Positions 1 through 9,668 of a stretch of DNA of 64,000 bases are shown here, one piece after another. The notes under the pieces were generated by a model, which saw nothing but the letters and a program-made list of their open reading frames with translations, was not told where the DNA came from and searched no databases. Both the position numbers and the translations under genes were made by a program. The stretch lies in contig NZ_LR701459.1 of NCBI RefSeq assembly GCF_902498825.1, positions 1,780,414-1,844,413 on the forward strand, given 5' to 3'. The number at the start of each line of letters is the position of its first letter. The stretch's first letter is position 1. The stretch comes from Rhizobium sp. EC-SD404. Its GTDB lineage: Bacteria; Pseudomonadota; Alphaproteobacteria; Rhizobiales; Rhizobiaceae.

Positions 1-111
1 CGGATAATAGATCATCGGCTTGTCGTAGACCGGCAGAAGCTGCTTCGAGACCGCACTCGTCACCGGATAAAGCCGTGTCCCGCTGCCGCCTGCGAGGATG
101 ATACCCTTCAT
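1..111 (-). CDS. rfbA: Glucose-1-phosphate thymidylyltransferase, N-terminal fragment (cut by window edge)
   Basis: Only the first 37 codons are present and the gene runs off the left edge. They begin [16 protein letters not shown] and continue through [16 protein letters not shown], the nucleotide-binding signature of RfbA/RmlA-type sugar-phosphate nucleotidyltransferases (G-x-G-T-R-L and the K-Q-L-x-P-x-Y-D-K-P-M motif). The family makes dTDP-glucose for dTDP-rhamnose and related surface sugars. It is divergent from the rkpA capsular-lipid gene, which fits a surface-polysaccharide region. The start is the only ATG that gives the family N-terminus. Confidence 0.9.
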   Translation of the reverse strand, partial: MKGIILAGGSGTRLYPVTSAVSKQLLPVYDKPMIYYP

Positions 112-675
112 GCTGAGTTCCGATCCCTGGTTGCTCGGAGGATCGATACGTCGCGCCGGTGGGCCCCGCCGAACGATACGCCGATGTCACATGCGGCGAA
201 GAAACGGCCCAGCGGATTAAAGTCAACCGGAATCAGTTTGAAGTCCCCGATCAGAAAGACGTCGGTCCAGGGTCAGGTGACTGATCAATACATGAGAACG
301 TGACACATCTTGTGTGATGTCAGCGCTTATGCTCCACGTTAACGAATGTGACGTTTGCACGTATAAGGTGCATCCACTTATTTTCAGGCGCTTCTGGGTT
401 ATGACCGCGCACGGAGCCGCGACCCCCTTCAATTCCGTGGGCAGCTGGCACAACTTTAGCATTCTCTCAGAGGCTAGGGCGGTCCCTCGGGCGTTTTGCC
501 CCACTATTTTGCCTCAATCCATGCAGATTCGGCCGTAATTCGTTTTGTGTTGGATGCAGTTCAGGCTGATGGACGAAGGTCCGAGCAGTGGATGGATCGC
601 CGCGAAAGGGTTGCATTGACTGGTCGTTCACGGCATTGACGGAGTCTTATCTTCCACAATGCTGCGTGCGGGTAC
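112..675. other. Gene-free divergent region between rfbA and rkpA
   Basis: This 564 bp stretch separates two divergent surface-polysaccharide genes and must hold both promoters. I see no convincing coding frame. The section around 280-420 is visibly richer in A and T than its surroundings. It contains a short inverted repeat, ACACA-TCT-TGTGT at 303-315, which could be an operator but is too short to assign. No clear sigma-70 or sigma-54 promoter stands out. Confidence 0.5.
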
Positions 676-3600
676 ATGACAGTAGAAATTATTGGCCGCG
701 CTTGTGTCGTTCCTGGAGCGGGCAACCCGGAAGAGCTGTTCGATCTTCTCAAAAATCGGCGCTGCACGGTGACAGAGATTCCGCAGGACCGGTGGGATCA
801 TGCACGCTATTGGCATCCGCAGATCGGAACGCCCGGCAAGACTTACACATTCGCAGCCGGTGTGATCGGCGACCTGTATGCGTTCGACGCCAACGTCTTC
901 GGCATGTCGCAGCGCGAGGCGATGCATCTCGATCCCCAGCAGCGTCTCGTGCTCGAGTTGGCATGGCGCGCTCTGGAAGATGCGAGCATCGACCAGGCGT
1001 CGATCCGCGGAGAGAACATCGGCGTTTATGTCGGCGCTTCGAGCCTCGACCACGCCAATCTTCTGTCCGAAGATCCGGCCGCCGGCGGCCCTTATTTCAT
1101 GAGCGGCAACACGCTCTCGGTTGTTTCCAACCGCGTTTCTCACATCTTTGGCCTGCGTGGTCCTAGCCTTACCGTCGACACGGCCTGCTCGTCCTCTCTC
1201 GTAGCGCTCGACCAGGCGGTAAAGTCGCTGGAAGCCGGCGTTATCGATACCGCCATCGTCGGCGGCGTCAGCATCCTTGCACACCCGTTGCCTTTCGTCG
1301 GCTTTGCCCAAGCGCGCATGTTGTCGCCTGACGGGCTCTGCCGCGCCTATGACGACCGGGGCATCGGCTATGTCCGTGCTGAAGGTGGTGCCGTTTTCGT
1401 GCTGCGTCGCACGGATCGGGCAATCAAGGAGCGCGACCGCAGCTACGCGACGATCGTCGCTTCCGCCACCAATTCCGCTGGCAGGACCAACGGTATCTCG
1501 CTGCCGTCGCGTAATTCCCAGGCCGCGCTGCTGCGTTCGATCTACGGCGAAAACGGCGTCGATGTCGGCCAGCTTGCCTTCGTCGAAGGGCACGGAACCG
1601 GCACCAAGGTCGGCGATCCGGCCGAGTTGTGGTCCATCGGCACGGAAATCGGCCAGAAGCGCAGTGCGCCGCTTCCCGTCGGTTCGATCAAATCGAATAT
1701 CGGCCACACGGAGCCGGCATCCGGCGTTCTTGGCCTCATGAAGGCGGTACTTGCGCTCGAGCACAATTACGTGCCGGCATCGCTGCATTTCGAAGTGCCG
1801 AACGAAAACATCGATTTCGATGCGCTCAACGTCCGCGTGGCGTCCGAACCGATCGAACTGCTGAAGAGCACGCGTCGGCGTTACGCCGGGGTCAATTCCT
1901 TCGGCTTCGGTGGCGCCAACGCCCATATCGTCATCGCCGATCCGGCGAACGATCAGCCGCGTCCGGATGCGGTGCCGGGTAGGGGCGTCTTCGTGGCGTC
2001 TGCGCAGACGGCGTCCAGCCTCGACAAGCTTTTGGGGTCCTACCGCGAAGTGCTCTCCAAGGGCAGCAAGACGCAGCGCCAGAACGTCGCCGCAGCGGCC
2101 GGCGCGAACCGGACGATGCTGAGGAGCCGTTTCGTCCTCAATACGAGCGAGCCCGACGCGATCATCCATGCGATCGATGAATACCTGAACGACCGACCAG
2201 GCGCAGCCGAAGTGGCCGACGCTCCGCTCGCCGAAGCCAAGGTGGCGTTCGTGTTCTCCGGCAACGGCTCGCAATGGGCCGGCATGGGGATCGATGCCTT
2301 CAAGCAGAACATCCATTTCAGGCAGCGCTTCACGGCGATCAGCGCGCTGTTCCAGTTGCATGCCGACGTTGTCCTGTCGGACCTTCTCTTCGCCGAGGAT
2401 CTCGGTGCAAGGCTCACTGACACCAAGATTGCACAGCCATTGCTGTTTGCGGTCCAGGCCGCGCTCGCCGATACGCTTGTCAAGCTCGGCGTCAAGCCAT
2501 CCGCAGTCCTCGGACATTCCGTCGGCGAGGTGGCTGCGGCCTACGCTTCCGGCGCCATCCAACTCGTCGATGCCGTCTCGATTGTCGCCAAGCGCTCCTT
2601 CCATCAGGACCGCCTTGCCGGTTTCGGCAAAATGGCCGCCGTCATGCTGTCGGCCAACGACGCAATGGATCTCGCAAAGGCCGAAGGCCTGAATGCGCTG
2701 TGCGTCGGCGCTTTCAATGCCCAGAATTCGGTCACCATGACCGGTCCGGCGGACGAGATCGAAGCGTTCCGTGACGCCGCGCGCGCGCGCAAGATCCCGG
2801 CGTCGGTCCTCGATATCAATTATCCCTTCCACCACCCGATGATCGACATGGCGCAGGAGGCGTTTCTCGCCGACCTGACGCAGATCTCGCTCCGCCCGAC
2901 GGAAGTGGACTTCATTTCGACCGTCACCGGTGCCAAGCTCGACGGCAAGGCGCTCGACAGCTCCTATTGGTGGCGCAATGTGCGCGAGCCGGTGCTGTTC
3001 CAGTCGGGCGTTGAAGCCGCCATCGAGCAGGGTTGTACGGTTTTCGTGGAAATCGGCCCGCGCCCGGTCCTGGCCGCCTATCTGCGCGATGCCGTCAAGG
3101 CGCGCGGCATCCCCGGTGTCGCCATTGCGACACTTGCCAAGGAGCCGATCGGCCAGAATGGCGATCCGGTCGGACGCTCGCTGTCGCGTGCGATCGCCCA
3201 CGGCGCCGCGTTCGACGCGAAATCCTGCCTCGGAGAGCGCAACGCGTTCGTGCGGCTGCCTGCCTTGCCGTTCGAAAAAGCGATCGTCAAACCGACCCGG
3301 ACGACCGACGCCGTAAGCCTTTACGGCCGCGACGTCGATGAGCCCTATACGCTTGCAGGCTGGCGCGTCGATCCGCTGAGCGGCCACTGGAAGAACCATA
3401 TCGATCGACATCTCTTCCCCGACCTTGCCGAGCACGTGGTCGATGGCAAGCCGATCCTGCCGGGCAGCGGTTTCATCGAGATCGCGCTGAGCGCACTGCG
3501 CCAGTACCACGAGACCGACACCGTCGAGGTGACCAATCTCGAGATCATGCGTCCGCTCGAGCTTCAGGCGACGACGCTGACCGAGCTTTCGACCGTCATC

Positions 3601-6600
3601 TCGCCGGAAACTGGCGATATCGAGATTCGTTCACGCGAACGTTTGAGCGACGACGACTGGACGCTGCATGCGGTCGCCCGTGGTCGGGCGCTGCGAGAAG
3701 GCAATCTCAAGGCGGCGGCGCAGAAGCCCAAGGGCATTCCGTTGCGCACCTTTACCGCTGCGGATGCCTACAAGACGGCGAAACGCTTCGGTCTTGATTA
3801 TGGTCCGAGCTTCCAGCTCATGAAGCGGGCCGAGTTGTTCGAGGGCAACGTCATCGTTGCGACCTTGGCCGATGCGGCGAAGCCTGCACATCGCTACGTC
3901 AGCTACGGGCTCAATCCCGTCTCGGTCGACGCGGCGTTTCACGGCCTCGTGGCACTCTTCGGCGAATATACGGGCGCTCTCGGCGGCGCTCCTTATATTC
4001 CGGTGCGTTTCGGCCGTATCCGCCTGTTGAAGGCCGATGCCGAGCTGGCCGGTGCGCGCATCGATATCGATCGCGTGTCGGAACACTCGATCCGCGCCTC
4101 CTTCACGTTCTTCGACAAATCCGGCAATGCGATCGCGGATGCGTCCGACTGCAGGTTCCGCCGCACCTATCTGCGCCAGCATCGTACCCTTCACGACACC
4201 TCGTTCCACTACCAGGCGTTGCCTGCGATTTCGTCTGGCCTTGCCGCAAACGACCGGTCCGAGCCGCTCGCACCGGCAGCCGTCACGATCGGCGAGAACG
4301 ACACGACGATCATGCTGAAGGCCGCGATCTATCGCGCCTGCCACGATATCGCGATGCGGCTTGCCGATACCCGCCATCTCGTCATGCCGCACAGCCTGCC
4401 GGAAGACGCAGGCCTGCGCAGCCATCTTGCCTATTGCCTGTTCATCCTCGAGCAGGCCGATCTTGCCCGCAATTCCGAGCGCGGCTGGGTGATCGAGCCC
4501 GACTGTGAACTTCCGCCGCTCGACCAGATCCTCGCCGATATCGTCAGGGGCGATCCGGCCCGTGCTGTCGAAGCGGTTTTGGTCAACGACGCCTATCGCG
4601 AGACCATACACCGGTTGGACAGCCTTGCCGCCGGCGCCGACATCGCCGAGCACAACGGCAGCTTCATCGCGGAAGCCACGCGGTGGCACTACGACATGCA
4701 TGGCGCGGGCGCCCAGTTCCGCTCGGCTGCATTGATCGACGCCCTTGCAGCATCGCTCAAAGCCGCGACGGCCCGTCCGTCGGGTCAGCTGCGCGTGCTC
4801 GAACTGGAAAGCGTATCGACTGCGCTCAGCCGCCGCATGGCCGATCTGGTTCGACGCCATGGCGGAAGTCTGGTGGTTGCCGAAGGACGCGACGGAGCCC
4901 GTCGCCGCCTGGAAATCGAGTTCGAGAAAGAGCCGCGCGTCGACGTCATCGAGCCGCAGGCGCTTGCGCCCGATGCCGGCTTCGACATCGTGGTCAGCGC
5001 CTCCAACGCGCTCTATGGCCTGCTGGAAAACAGCGCCGACTACCGACAGCGCCTGAAATCCGCACTGCGCCCTGAAGCGCGGTTGCTGTTTATGAGCGAT
5101 GCACCCCACGCGCTGGTCGATTTCGTCTTCGGTCTGAGCGACGATTGGTTCGCCGGCAGCCAGGATCCCTTGTTCCCGGTCGGACGCTACGGTGGCAGCG
5201 AAGACTGGCAGCGGCTGTTCAAGCTCGCCGGTCTGCCGACCGCGCAGGTCGAAACACTGTCGCCCGGCTCGGGCCCCGTTCTCGCCGTTCAGGGGCACGT
5301 CCCCGAAACCGTCGCAGCGTTGGTTGCGGCACAGGCTGCTGATGCAGGCGCTCCGATCATCGTGGCGAGTGCCGAGGCGAAAAACGCAGCGCGATCGTTC
5401 GGCTCGGGTTCGCTTCATACGCTCACCGGCCAGATGGAAGACGACATCGCGCTGGTCGATCAGGCCGTCAGCGCAGCCGTCGAACAGGGCAGGCCGCTTC
5501 TTTACCTCTGCTCGGGAGAAACGACAGAAGCCGGATCTGAAACGCTTCTGCGTCACACCACCTATCTGAGCGCCGTGGCCGAGGCCTTCGCACGGTTCGG
5601 CGGAGAAGGTCTCACCCCGGTGCCAAATCTCGTCGTCGTGATGGCGGGCGGTGCCCCTGGCGGCAAGTCCAGCGAAGATGCGTTTTCCGCAACCAACAGC
5701 GGTGTCTGGACCTTCCTGCGCGTCCTGAAAAACGAATACAGCTTCATCGACGTGACGAGCTTCGATACCGGCAGTGCCGAGATCGACGACGCGCTCGCGG
5801 CTTTGGTCACAGCGCAGCTTGCTGGCAATGGCAAGGACCGCGAATTCGTGCTGGACGCGACCTCAGGCACCTTCAGCCGCCTGCGCGCAGTGCAGGGTCC
5901 GGTCACGTCCGACGTCTCGCGGACACGTGCATTCGATGGCGCGACGATCCGCCAGCTGGTCGCCTCGCAACTCGGCAGCATCGTCTGGGAAGAGGTCGCA
6001 CACGAAAAGACACCCGGACCACGTGAAGTCGTGGTCGATGTCGCCGCGACCGGCCTCAACTTCCGCGACGTCATGTGGGGCATGGGCCTGCTGCCCGAAG
6101 AGGCGCTCGAAGATGGCTTTGCCGGCGCGACGATCGGCATGGAATGCTCGGGACGGATTGCGGCCGTAGGATCAGATGTCGAAGGGTTCGCGCCCGGTGA
6201 TGCGGTAATGGCCATCGGCCCGGCCGCGTTTTCGACGCAGATGGTGGTCGATGCTGCCGGCGTTGCGCCGTTGCCGCCCGAGATCGACATTGTATCCGGT
6301 GCGACGCTGCCGGTGGCGTTCCTGACTGCCTATTACAGTCTCGTCGAACTCGGCCGGCTTCAACCGGGCGAAACTGTGCTGATCCATGGCGGCGCCGGTG
6401 GCGTCGGTCTGGCTGCCCTGCAGGTTGCCAAGCAGCAGGGCGCTCGGGTGTTCGCAACGGCCGGCACGGTCGAAAAGCGCCGCTATCTGGAAATGCTCGG
6501 CGTCGATGCCGTGTTCGACTCCCGCTCCCTCAATTTCGTCGACGAGGTGCTGGAAGCGACCGGCGGCGAAGGCGTGGATGTCGTTCTGAACTCGCTTTTC

Positions 6601-8169
6601 GGCGACGCGATGGAACTCTCCATCGGCCTCGTGAAGCCGTTTGGCCGGTTCCTGGAGCTCGGCAAGCGTGATTACTATGCCGACAGCAAGATCGGTCTGC
6701 GCCCGTTCCGTCGCAATGTCAGCTATTTCGGCATCGATGCCGATCAGCTGCTCGTGGCGAAGCCTGAACTGACACGACGCCTGTTCAAGGATCTCTCGGT
6801 GTTCTTCGCACGCGGTGACTTCACCGCGCTGCCATACCGTCAATTTGCCTTCGATGAGATCCGTGGCGCGTTCCGCCTCATGCAGGGCTCTGGTCATATC
6901 GGCAAGATCGTCATCACGCCGCCGGTATCGGGCGTCGACGAAGTGCGCCGGGCATCCGGCGTCAAAATGTCGGTCGATCCGCGCGGCGTCCATCTCGTCG
7001 TCGGCGGCATCGGCGGTTTCGGCCTCGCGGCGGCCTCGTGGCTGGTCGACATGGGCGCCAAGAAGATCGCTCTATGCTCGCGTGGCGGTCGTGCGGATCA
7101 GGAAACGGAAGCGGCCATCGCCACTTGGGCGGAGAAGGGCGTTATCGCGAGCGTCCACGCCTGCGACGTCACCGATGAGGCGCAGGTCGATCATCTGTTA
7201 CAGCGCTTGCGTCGAGACGCACCGCTGAAGACCGTGATCCACGCTGCCATGGTTCTCGACGATGCGCTGATTTCGAACCTGACGCCGAACCGCAACCGTC
7301 CGGTCATCGAGGTGAAGGCACTCGGCGCCGCCAATCTCGACCGGCTGACGCGCGTCGACGAACTCGATCATTTCATTCTCTTCTCGTCGGCGACGACGCT
7401 GATCGGCAATCCCGGCCAGGCGAACTATGTGGCGGCCAACGGCTACCTCGAAGGCCTCGCCCGCGCCCGCCGCGCCGAGAAATTGCCGGCGCTTGCGATC
7501 GGCTTCGGCGCAATCGGCGATGTCGGCTTCCTGTCCAAGAACGAGGCGGTCGGCGAACTGCTCGCCAAGCGCATCGGCGACAGCGCGCTCGCCTCGCACG
7601 AGGCGCTGGAACTGGTTGCCAACTACGTTGCACAGGATCCAGGAACGGTGGATGCCGCCGCCGTGATGATCTCGCAGATCGATTGGGCAACGGCTCATAA
7701 TCTGGCCATTTCCAAGACGGCGTTGTTCGAAACGGTGCTGCGTGCCGTCGACCAGTCGGCACTGACGGCCGATGGTGGCGAGATCGATCTCGTCGCGATG
7801 ATCGCCGGCAAGTCCTCCGACGACGCCCAGCAGATCCTGTACGATCTGATTGCAGGCGAAATCGCGGGCATCCTGCGCATTCCGATCGACAGCATTTCAC
7901 GCAACCGTGTCTTGAAGGAAATCGGTCTCGATAGTCTGATGGCGATCGAGGTGGGCTTGGGCTTCCAGAAGCGCACGGGTTTCGAGATGCCGTTGAGCGG
8001 CGTGTCGGACACGACGACGGTCGGCGATATCGCGGTCAAACTCTATGATCGCGTGCAGAAGGCAGCCGGCGCAGATGATGCCGAGGAGCAACCTGCACCG
8101 GAAGGCGCAGGCCTTGTCGGATCGCTGGTCCAGAAGCACATCGAGAATCGTCAGGCAGGGGCGCCATAG
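676..8169 (+). CDS. rkpA: RkpA-like type I reducing polyketide/fatty-acid synthase (KS-AT-DH-psiMT-ER-KR-ACP)
   Basis: This 2497-residue single-module iterative synthase has domains in this order. KS: about 1-425, with C171 in DTACSSS, H306 in EGHGTGT and H344 in NIGHTEP. AT: about 525-830, nucleophile S615 in GHSVGE, with YPFH at the selectivity site, which suggests malonyl units. DH: H920 in HxxxGxxxxP and D1085. A degenerate methyltransferase-like region: about 1210-1560. ER: GGAGGVG at 1905-1911. KR: GGIGGFG at 2110-2116, S2238 and Y2251. ACP: S2420 in LDSLM. There is no thioesterase, so the chain must be released by another protein, presumably RkpG, which starts 2 bp downstream. Size, domain order and partner match Sinorhizobium RkpA, which makes a lipid needed for K-antigen capsule. 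The actual lipid here is inferred. The ATG at 676 gives the KS N-terminus. Confidence 0.9.
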   Translation: MTVEIIGRACVVPGAGNPEELFDLLKNRRCTVTEIPQDRWDHARYWHPQIGTPGKTYTFAAGVIGDLYAFDANVFGMSQREAMHLDPQQRLVLELAWRALEDASIDQASIRGENIGVYVGASSLDHANLLSEDPAAGGPYFMSGNTLSVVSNRVSHIFGLRGPSLTVDTACSSSLVALDQAVKSLEAGVIDTAIVGGVSILAHPLPFVGFAQARMLSPDGLCRAYDDRGIGYVRAEGGAVFVLRRTDRAIKERDRSYATIVASATNSAGRTNGISLPSRNSQAALLRSIYGENGVDVGQLAFVEGHGTGTKVGDPAELWSIGTEIGQKRSAPLPVGSIKSNIGHTEPASGVLGLMKAVLALEHNYVPASLHFEVPNENIDFDALNVRVASEPIELLKSTRRRYAGVNSFGFGGANAHIVIADPANDQPRPDAVPGRGVFVASAQTASSLDKLLGSYREVLSKGSKTQRQNVAAAAGANRTMLRSRFVLNTSEPDAIIHAIDEYLNDRPGAAEVADAPLAEAKVAFVFSGNGSQWAGMGIDAFKQNIHFRQRFTAISALFQLHADVVLSDLLFAEDLGARLTDTKIAQPLLFAVQAALADTLVKLGVKPSAVLGHSVGEVAAAYASGAIQLVDAVSIVAKRSFHQDRLAGFGKMAAVMLSANDAMDLAKAEGLNALCVGAFNAQNSVTMTGPADEIEAFRDAARARKIPASVLDINYPFHHPMIDMAQEAFLADLTQISLRPTEVDFISTVTGAKLDGKALDSSYWWRNVREPVLFQSGVEAAIEQGCTVFVEIGPRPVLAAYLRDAVKARGIPGVAIATLAKEPIGQNGDPVGRSLSRAIAHGAAFDAKSCLGERNAFVRLPALPFEKAIVKPTRTTDAVSLYGRDVDEPYTLAGWRVDPLSGHWKNHIDRHLFPDLAEHVVDGKPILPGSGFIEIALSALRQYHETDTVEVTNLEIMRPLELQATTLTELSTVISPETGDIEIRSRERLSDDDWTLHAVARGRALREGNLKAAAQKPKGIPLRTFTAADAYKTAKRFGLDYGPSFQLMKRAELFEGNVIVATLADAAKPAHRYVSYGLNPVSVDAAFHGLVALFGEYTGALGGAPYIPVRFGRIRLLKADAELAGARIDIDRVSEHSIRASFTFFDKSGNAIADASDCRFRRTYLRQHRTLHDTSFHYQALPAISSGLAANDRSEPLAPAAVTIGENDTTIMLKAAIYRACHDIAMRLADTRHLVMPHSLPEDAGLRSHLAYCLFILEQADLARNSERGWVIEPDCELPPLDQILADIVRGDPARAVEAVLVNDAYRETIHRLDSLAAGADIAEHNGSFIAEATRWHYDMHGAGAQFRSAALIDALAASLKAATARPSGQLRVLELESVSTALSRRMADLVRRHGGSLVVAEGRDGARRRLEIEFEKEPRVDVIEPQALAPDAGFDIVVSASNALYGLLENSADYRQRLKSALRPEARLLFMSDAPHALVDFVFGLSDDWFAGSQDPLFPVGRYGGSEDWQRLFKLAGLPTAQVETLSPGSGPVLAVQGHVPETVAALVAAQAADAGAPIIVASAEAKNAARSFGSGSLHTLTGQMEDDIALVDQAVSAAVEQGRPLLYLCSGETTEAGSETLLRHTTYLSAVAEAFARFGGEGLTPVPNLVVVMAGGAPGGKSSEDAFSATNSGVWTFLRVLKNEYSFIDVTSFDTGSAEIDDALAALVTAQLAGNGKDREFVLDATSGTFSRLRAVQGPVTSDVSRTRAFDGATIRQLVASQLGSIVWEEVAHEKTPGPREVVVDVAATGLNFRDVMWGMGLLPEEALEDGFAGATIGMECSGRIAAVGSDVEGFAPGDAVMAIGPAAFSTQMVVDAAGVAPLPPEIDIVSGATLPVAFLTAYYSLVELGRLQPGETVLIHGGAGGVGLAALQVAKQQGARVFATAGTVEKRRYLEMLGVDAVFDSRSLNFVDEVLEATGGEGVDVVLNSLFGDAMELSIGLVKPFGRFLELGKRDYYADSKIGLRPFRRNVSYFGIDADQLLVAKPELTRRLFKDLSVFFARGDFTALPYRQFAFDEIRGAFRLMQGSGHIGKIVITPPVSGVDEVRRASGVKMSVDPRGVHLVVGGIGGFGLAAASWLVDMGAKKIALCSRGGRADQETEAAIATWAEKGVIASVHACDVTDEAQVDHLLQRLRRDAPLKTVIHAAMVLDDALISNLTPNRNRPVIEVKALGAANLDRLTRVDELDHFILFSSATTLIGNPGQANYVAANGYLEGLARARRAEKLPALAIGFGAIGDVGFLSKNEAVGELLAKRIGDSALASHEALELVANYVAQDPGTVDAAAVMISQIDWATAHNLAISKTALFETVLRAVDQSALTADGGEIDLVAMIAGKSSDDAQQILYDLIAGEIAGILRIPIDSISRNRVLKEIGLDSLMAIEVGLGFQKRTGFEMPLSGVSDTTTVGDIAVKLYDRVQKAAGADDAEEQPAPEGAGLVGSLVQKHIENRQAGAP

Positions 8170-8171
8170 GA

Positions 8172-9587
8172 ATGAGTGAAGACTCCAAGTCGGCGAACGG
8201 CACCGGAAACTCAACCGGTCGGGCCGTTCGCTCCAGCGTGCTCGATTACATGCGCAAGAGCAGCAACACCGCTGCGCCCGATCGGTTCGACCGCTCGACG
8301 AGGCGTGCGGCTGTCAGCCGCAGTCTGCGCGCGACGCCTTCCTTCGAGGACCTGCCGGAATACAAGCAGGTCGTCGCCCAGCGCTCGGCCGGCGAGCAGC
8401 TCGGTATGGGCAATCCCTTCTATCGCGCCCACGAGGGATCGGCCGGCGCGACCACGCGCATCGACGGTCAGGACCTGATCAATTTCGCGTCCTACGATTA
8501 TCTGGGGCTCAACCGGCATCCGAAGGTGATGGAAGCCGCCAAGGCCGCGATCGATCGCTATGCGATCTCGGCTTCCGCCAGCCGTCTGGTCGGTGGCGAG
8601 CGCCCGATCCATACGCAGCTGGAACAGCAGATCGCCCGCATCTACGACGTGGAGGCGGCCGTTACCTTCGTCAGCGGCTATCTCACGAACGTCGCCGTGA
8701 TCAGCGCTCTGCTTGGTCCGAACGATCTCGTCATCCACGACGAGCTGATCCACAACAGCGCCGTCTCCGGCATCCGCCTCTCGGGCGCTACGCGGCGGTT
8801 CTTCAAGCACAACGATCTGAAGAACCTCGAAGAGCTTCTGATGGCGACTGCCGGCGAATATCGCCGCACGATGGTCATCGTCGAGGGCGTTTATTCCATG
8901 GACGGCGATATCGCCGACCTTCCGGGTCTAGTGAAGCTGAAGGACGATTACGGCTTCTGGCTGATGGTCGACGAAGCGCATTCGCTCGGCGTTCTCGGCC
9001 AGCGCGGCTTCGGCACGATGGAGCATTTCGGCACCGCGCCGGACGACGTCGACATCCGCATGGGAACGCTTTCGAAGACGACATCGTCCTGCGGCGGCTA
9101 CGTGGCCGGAACGAGCGCTCTGATCGATGTCCTCAAGGCGTCGGCCGGTGGCTTCGTCTATAGCGTCGGTCTGGCACCGGTGCTCGCGGCAGCAGCCAGC
9201 GCAAGCCTTGAGGCGCTTTGCGACGAGCCGGAGCGCACCGAAAAACTCAAGCGAAACGGCCGCTACTTCGTGGAAGCTGCGACCCGGGCAGGCCTCGATA
9301 CGGGCCTGAGTGTCGGCTATTCGGTCGTGCCGATCATGGTGGGCGACAGCGTGCGCGCTGCGCGGCTATCCAACGATCTGATCGCCGATGGGGTGAACGT
9401 GCTGCCGATCATTCACCCAGCGGTTCCGGAAGGTCAGGCACGCCTTCGCTTCTTCATCACCAGCGATCATACGTTCGAGCAGTTGGACCATTCGATCGCC
9501 GTGACCGAAAAGCGCTTGCGCGAGCTGGAAGCAGCCAATTTCGGGGTCTCTTCCGTCGACTTCGCCGCTCTTTCCAAGTTCATCTGA
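8172..9587 (+). CDS. rkpG: RkpG-like alpha-oxoamine synthase (PLP-dependent acyl transferase)
   Basis: The protein has 471 residues. After an Arg/Ser-rich N-terminal extension of about 75 residues it follows the 8-amino-7-oxononanoate synthase / 2-amino-3-ketobutyrate CoA ligase fold. Landmarks are YDYLGLNRHP, VDEAHSLGVLG for cofactor binding, and K302 in TLSKTTSSCGGY as the probable PLP lysine. Family members condense an acyl thioester with an amino acid and lose CO2, giving an alpha-amino ketone. The gene starts 2 bp after rkpA, so it probably takes the chain from the RkpA carrier domain, which lacks a thioesterase. This matches rhizobial rkpG. The amino-acid partner cannot be read from sequence. 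The next gene is on the other strand, so rkpH, rkpI and rkpJ do not follow. Confidence 0.87.
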   Translation: MSEDSKSANGTGNSTGRAVRSSVLDYMRKSSNTAAPDRFDRSTRRAAVSRSLRATPSFEDLPEYKQVVAQRSAGEQLGMGNPFYRAHEGSAGATTRIDGQDLINFASYDYLGLNRHPKVMEAAKAAIDRYAISASASRLVGGERPIHTQLEQQIARIYDVEAAVTFVSGYLTNVAVISALLGPNDLVIHDELIHNSAVSGIRLSGATRRFFKHNDLKNLEELLMATAGEYRRTMVIVEGVYSMDGDIADLPGLVKLKDDYGFWLMVDEAHSLGVLGQRGFGTMEHFGTAPDDVDIRMGTLSKTTSSCGGYVAGTSALIDVLKASAGGFVYSVGLAPVLAAAASASLEALCDEPERTEKLKRNGRYFVEAATRAGLDTGLSVGYSVVPIMVGDSVRAARLSNDLIADGVNVLPIIHPAVPEGQARLRFFITSDHTFEQLDHSIAVTEKRLRELEAANFGVSSVDFAALSKFI

Positions 9588-9606
9588 AACTTTAAGCGAC
9601 GCAATG

Positions 9607-9646
9607 AAAAAGCCCGAGGCTGCAGATCGCAGCCTCGGGCTTTTTT
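9607..9646. terminator. Bidirectional intrinsic terminator between rkpG and the DUF475 gene
   Basis: A 13 bp perfect stem (AGCCCGAGGCTGC with its complement at 9629-9641) closes a 5-base loop. It is flanked by A residues at 9607-9610 and a T run at 9642-9646, so it can stop the rkpAG transcript and the convergent DUF475 transcript. Confidence 0.9.
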
Positions 9647-9668
9647 GTTCAGATATTTCTTTCGAGCG

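Noticed and set aside
551..575. Extra copy of the ECF word TGCATCC upstream of rfbA (and one at 369-375)
   Set aside because: No CGKG box follows at 14 bases in either case, so these are probably chance matches.
628..3510. Very long open frame (960 codons) on the minus strand opposite rkpA, and another at 3631-5556
   Set aside because: They lie antisense to a clear KS/AT/DH coding region. Their composition (Arg/Asp/His/Gly mix, no domains) is typical of an open reverse frame in GC-rich DNA.
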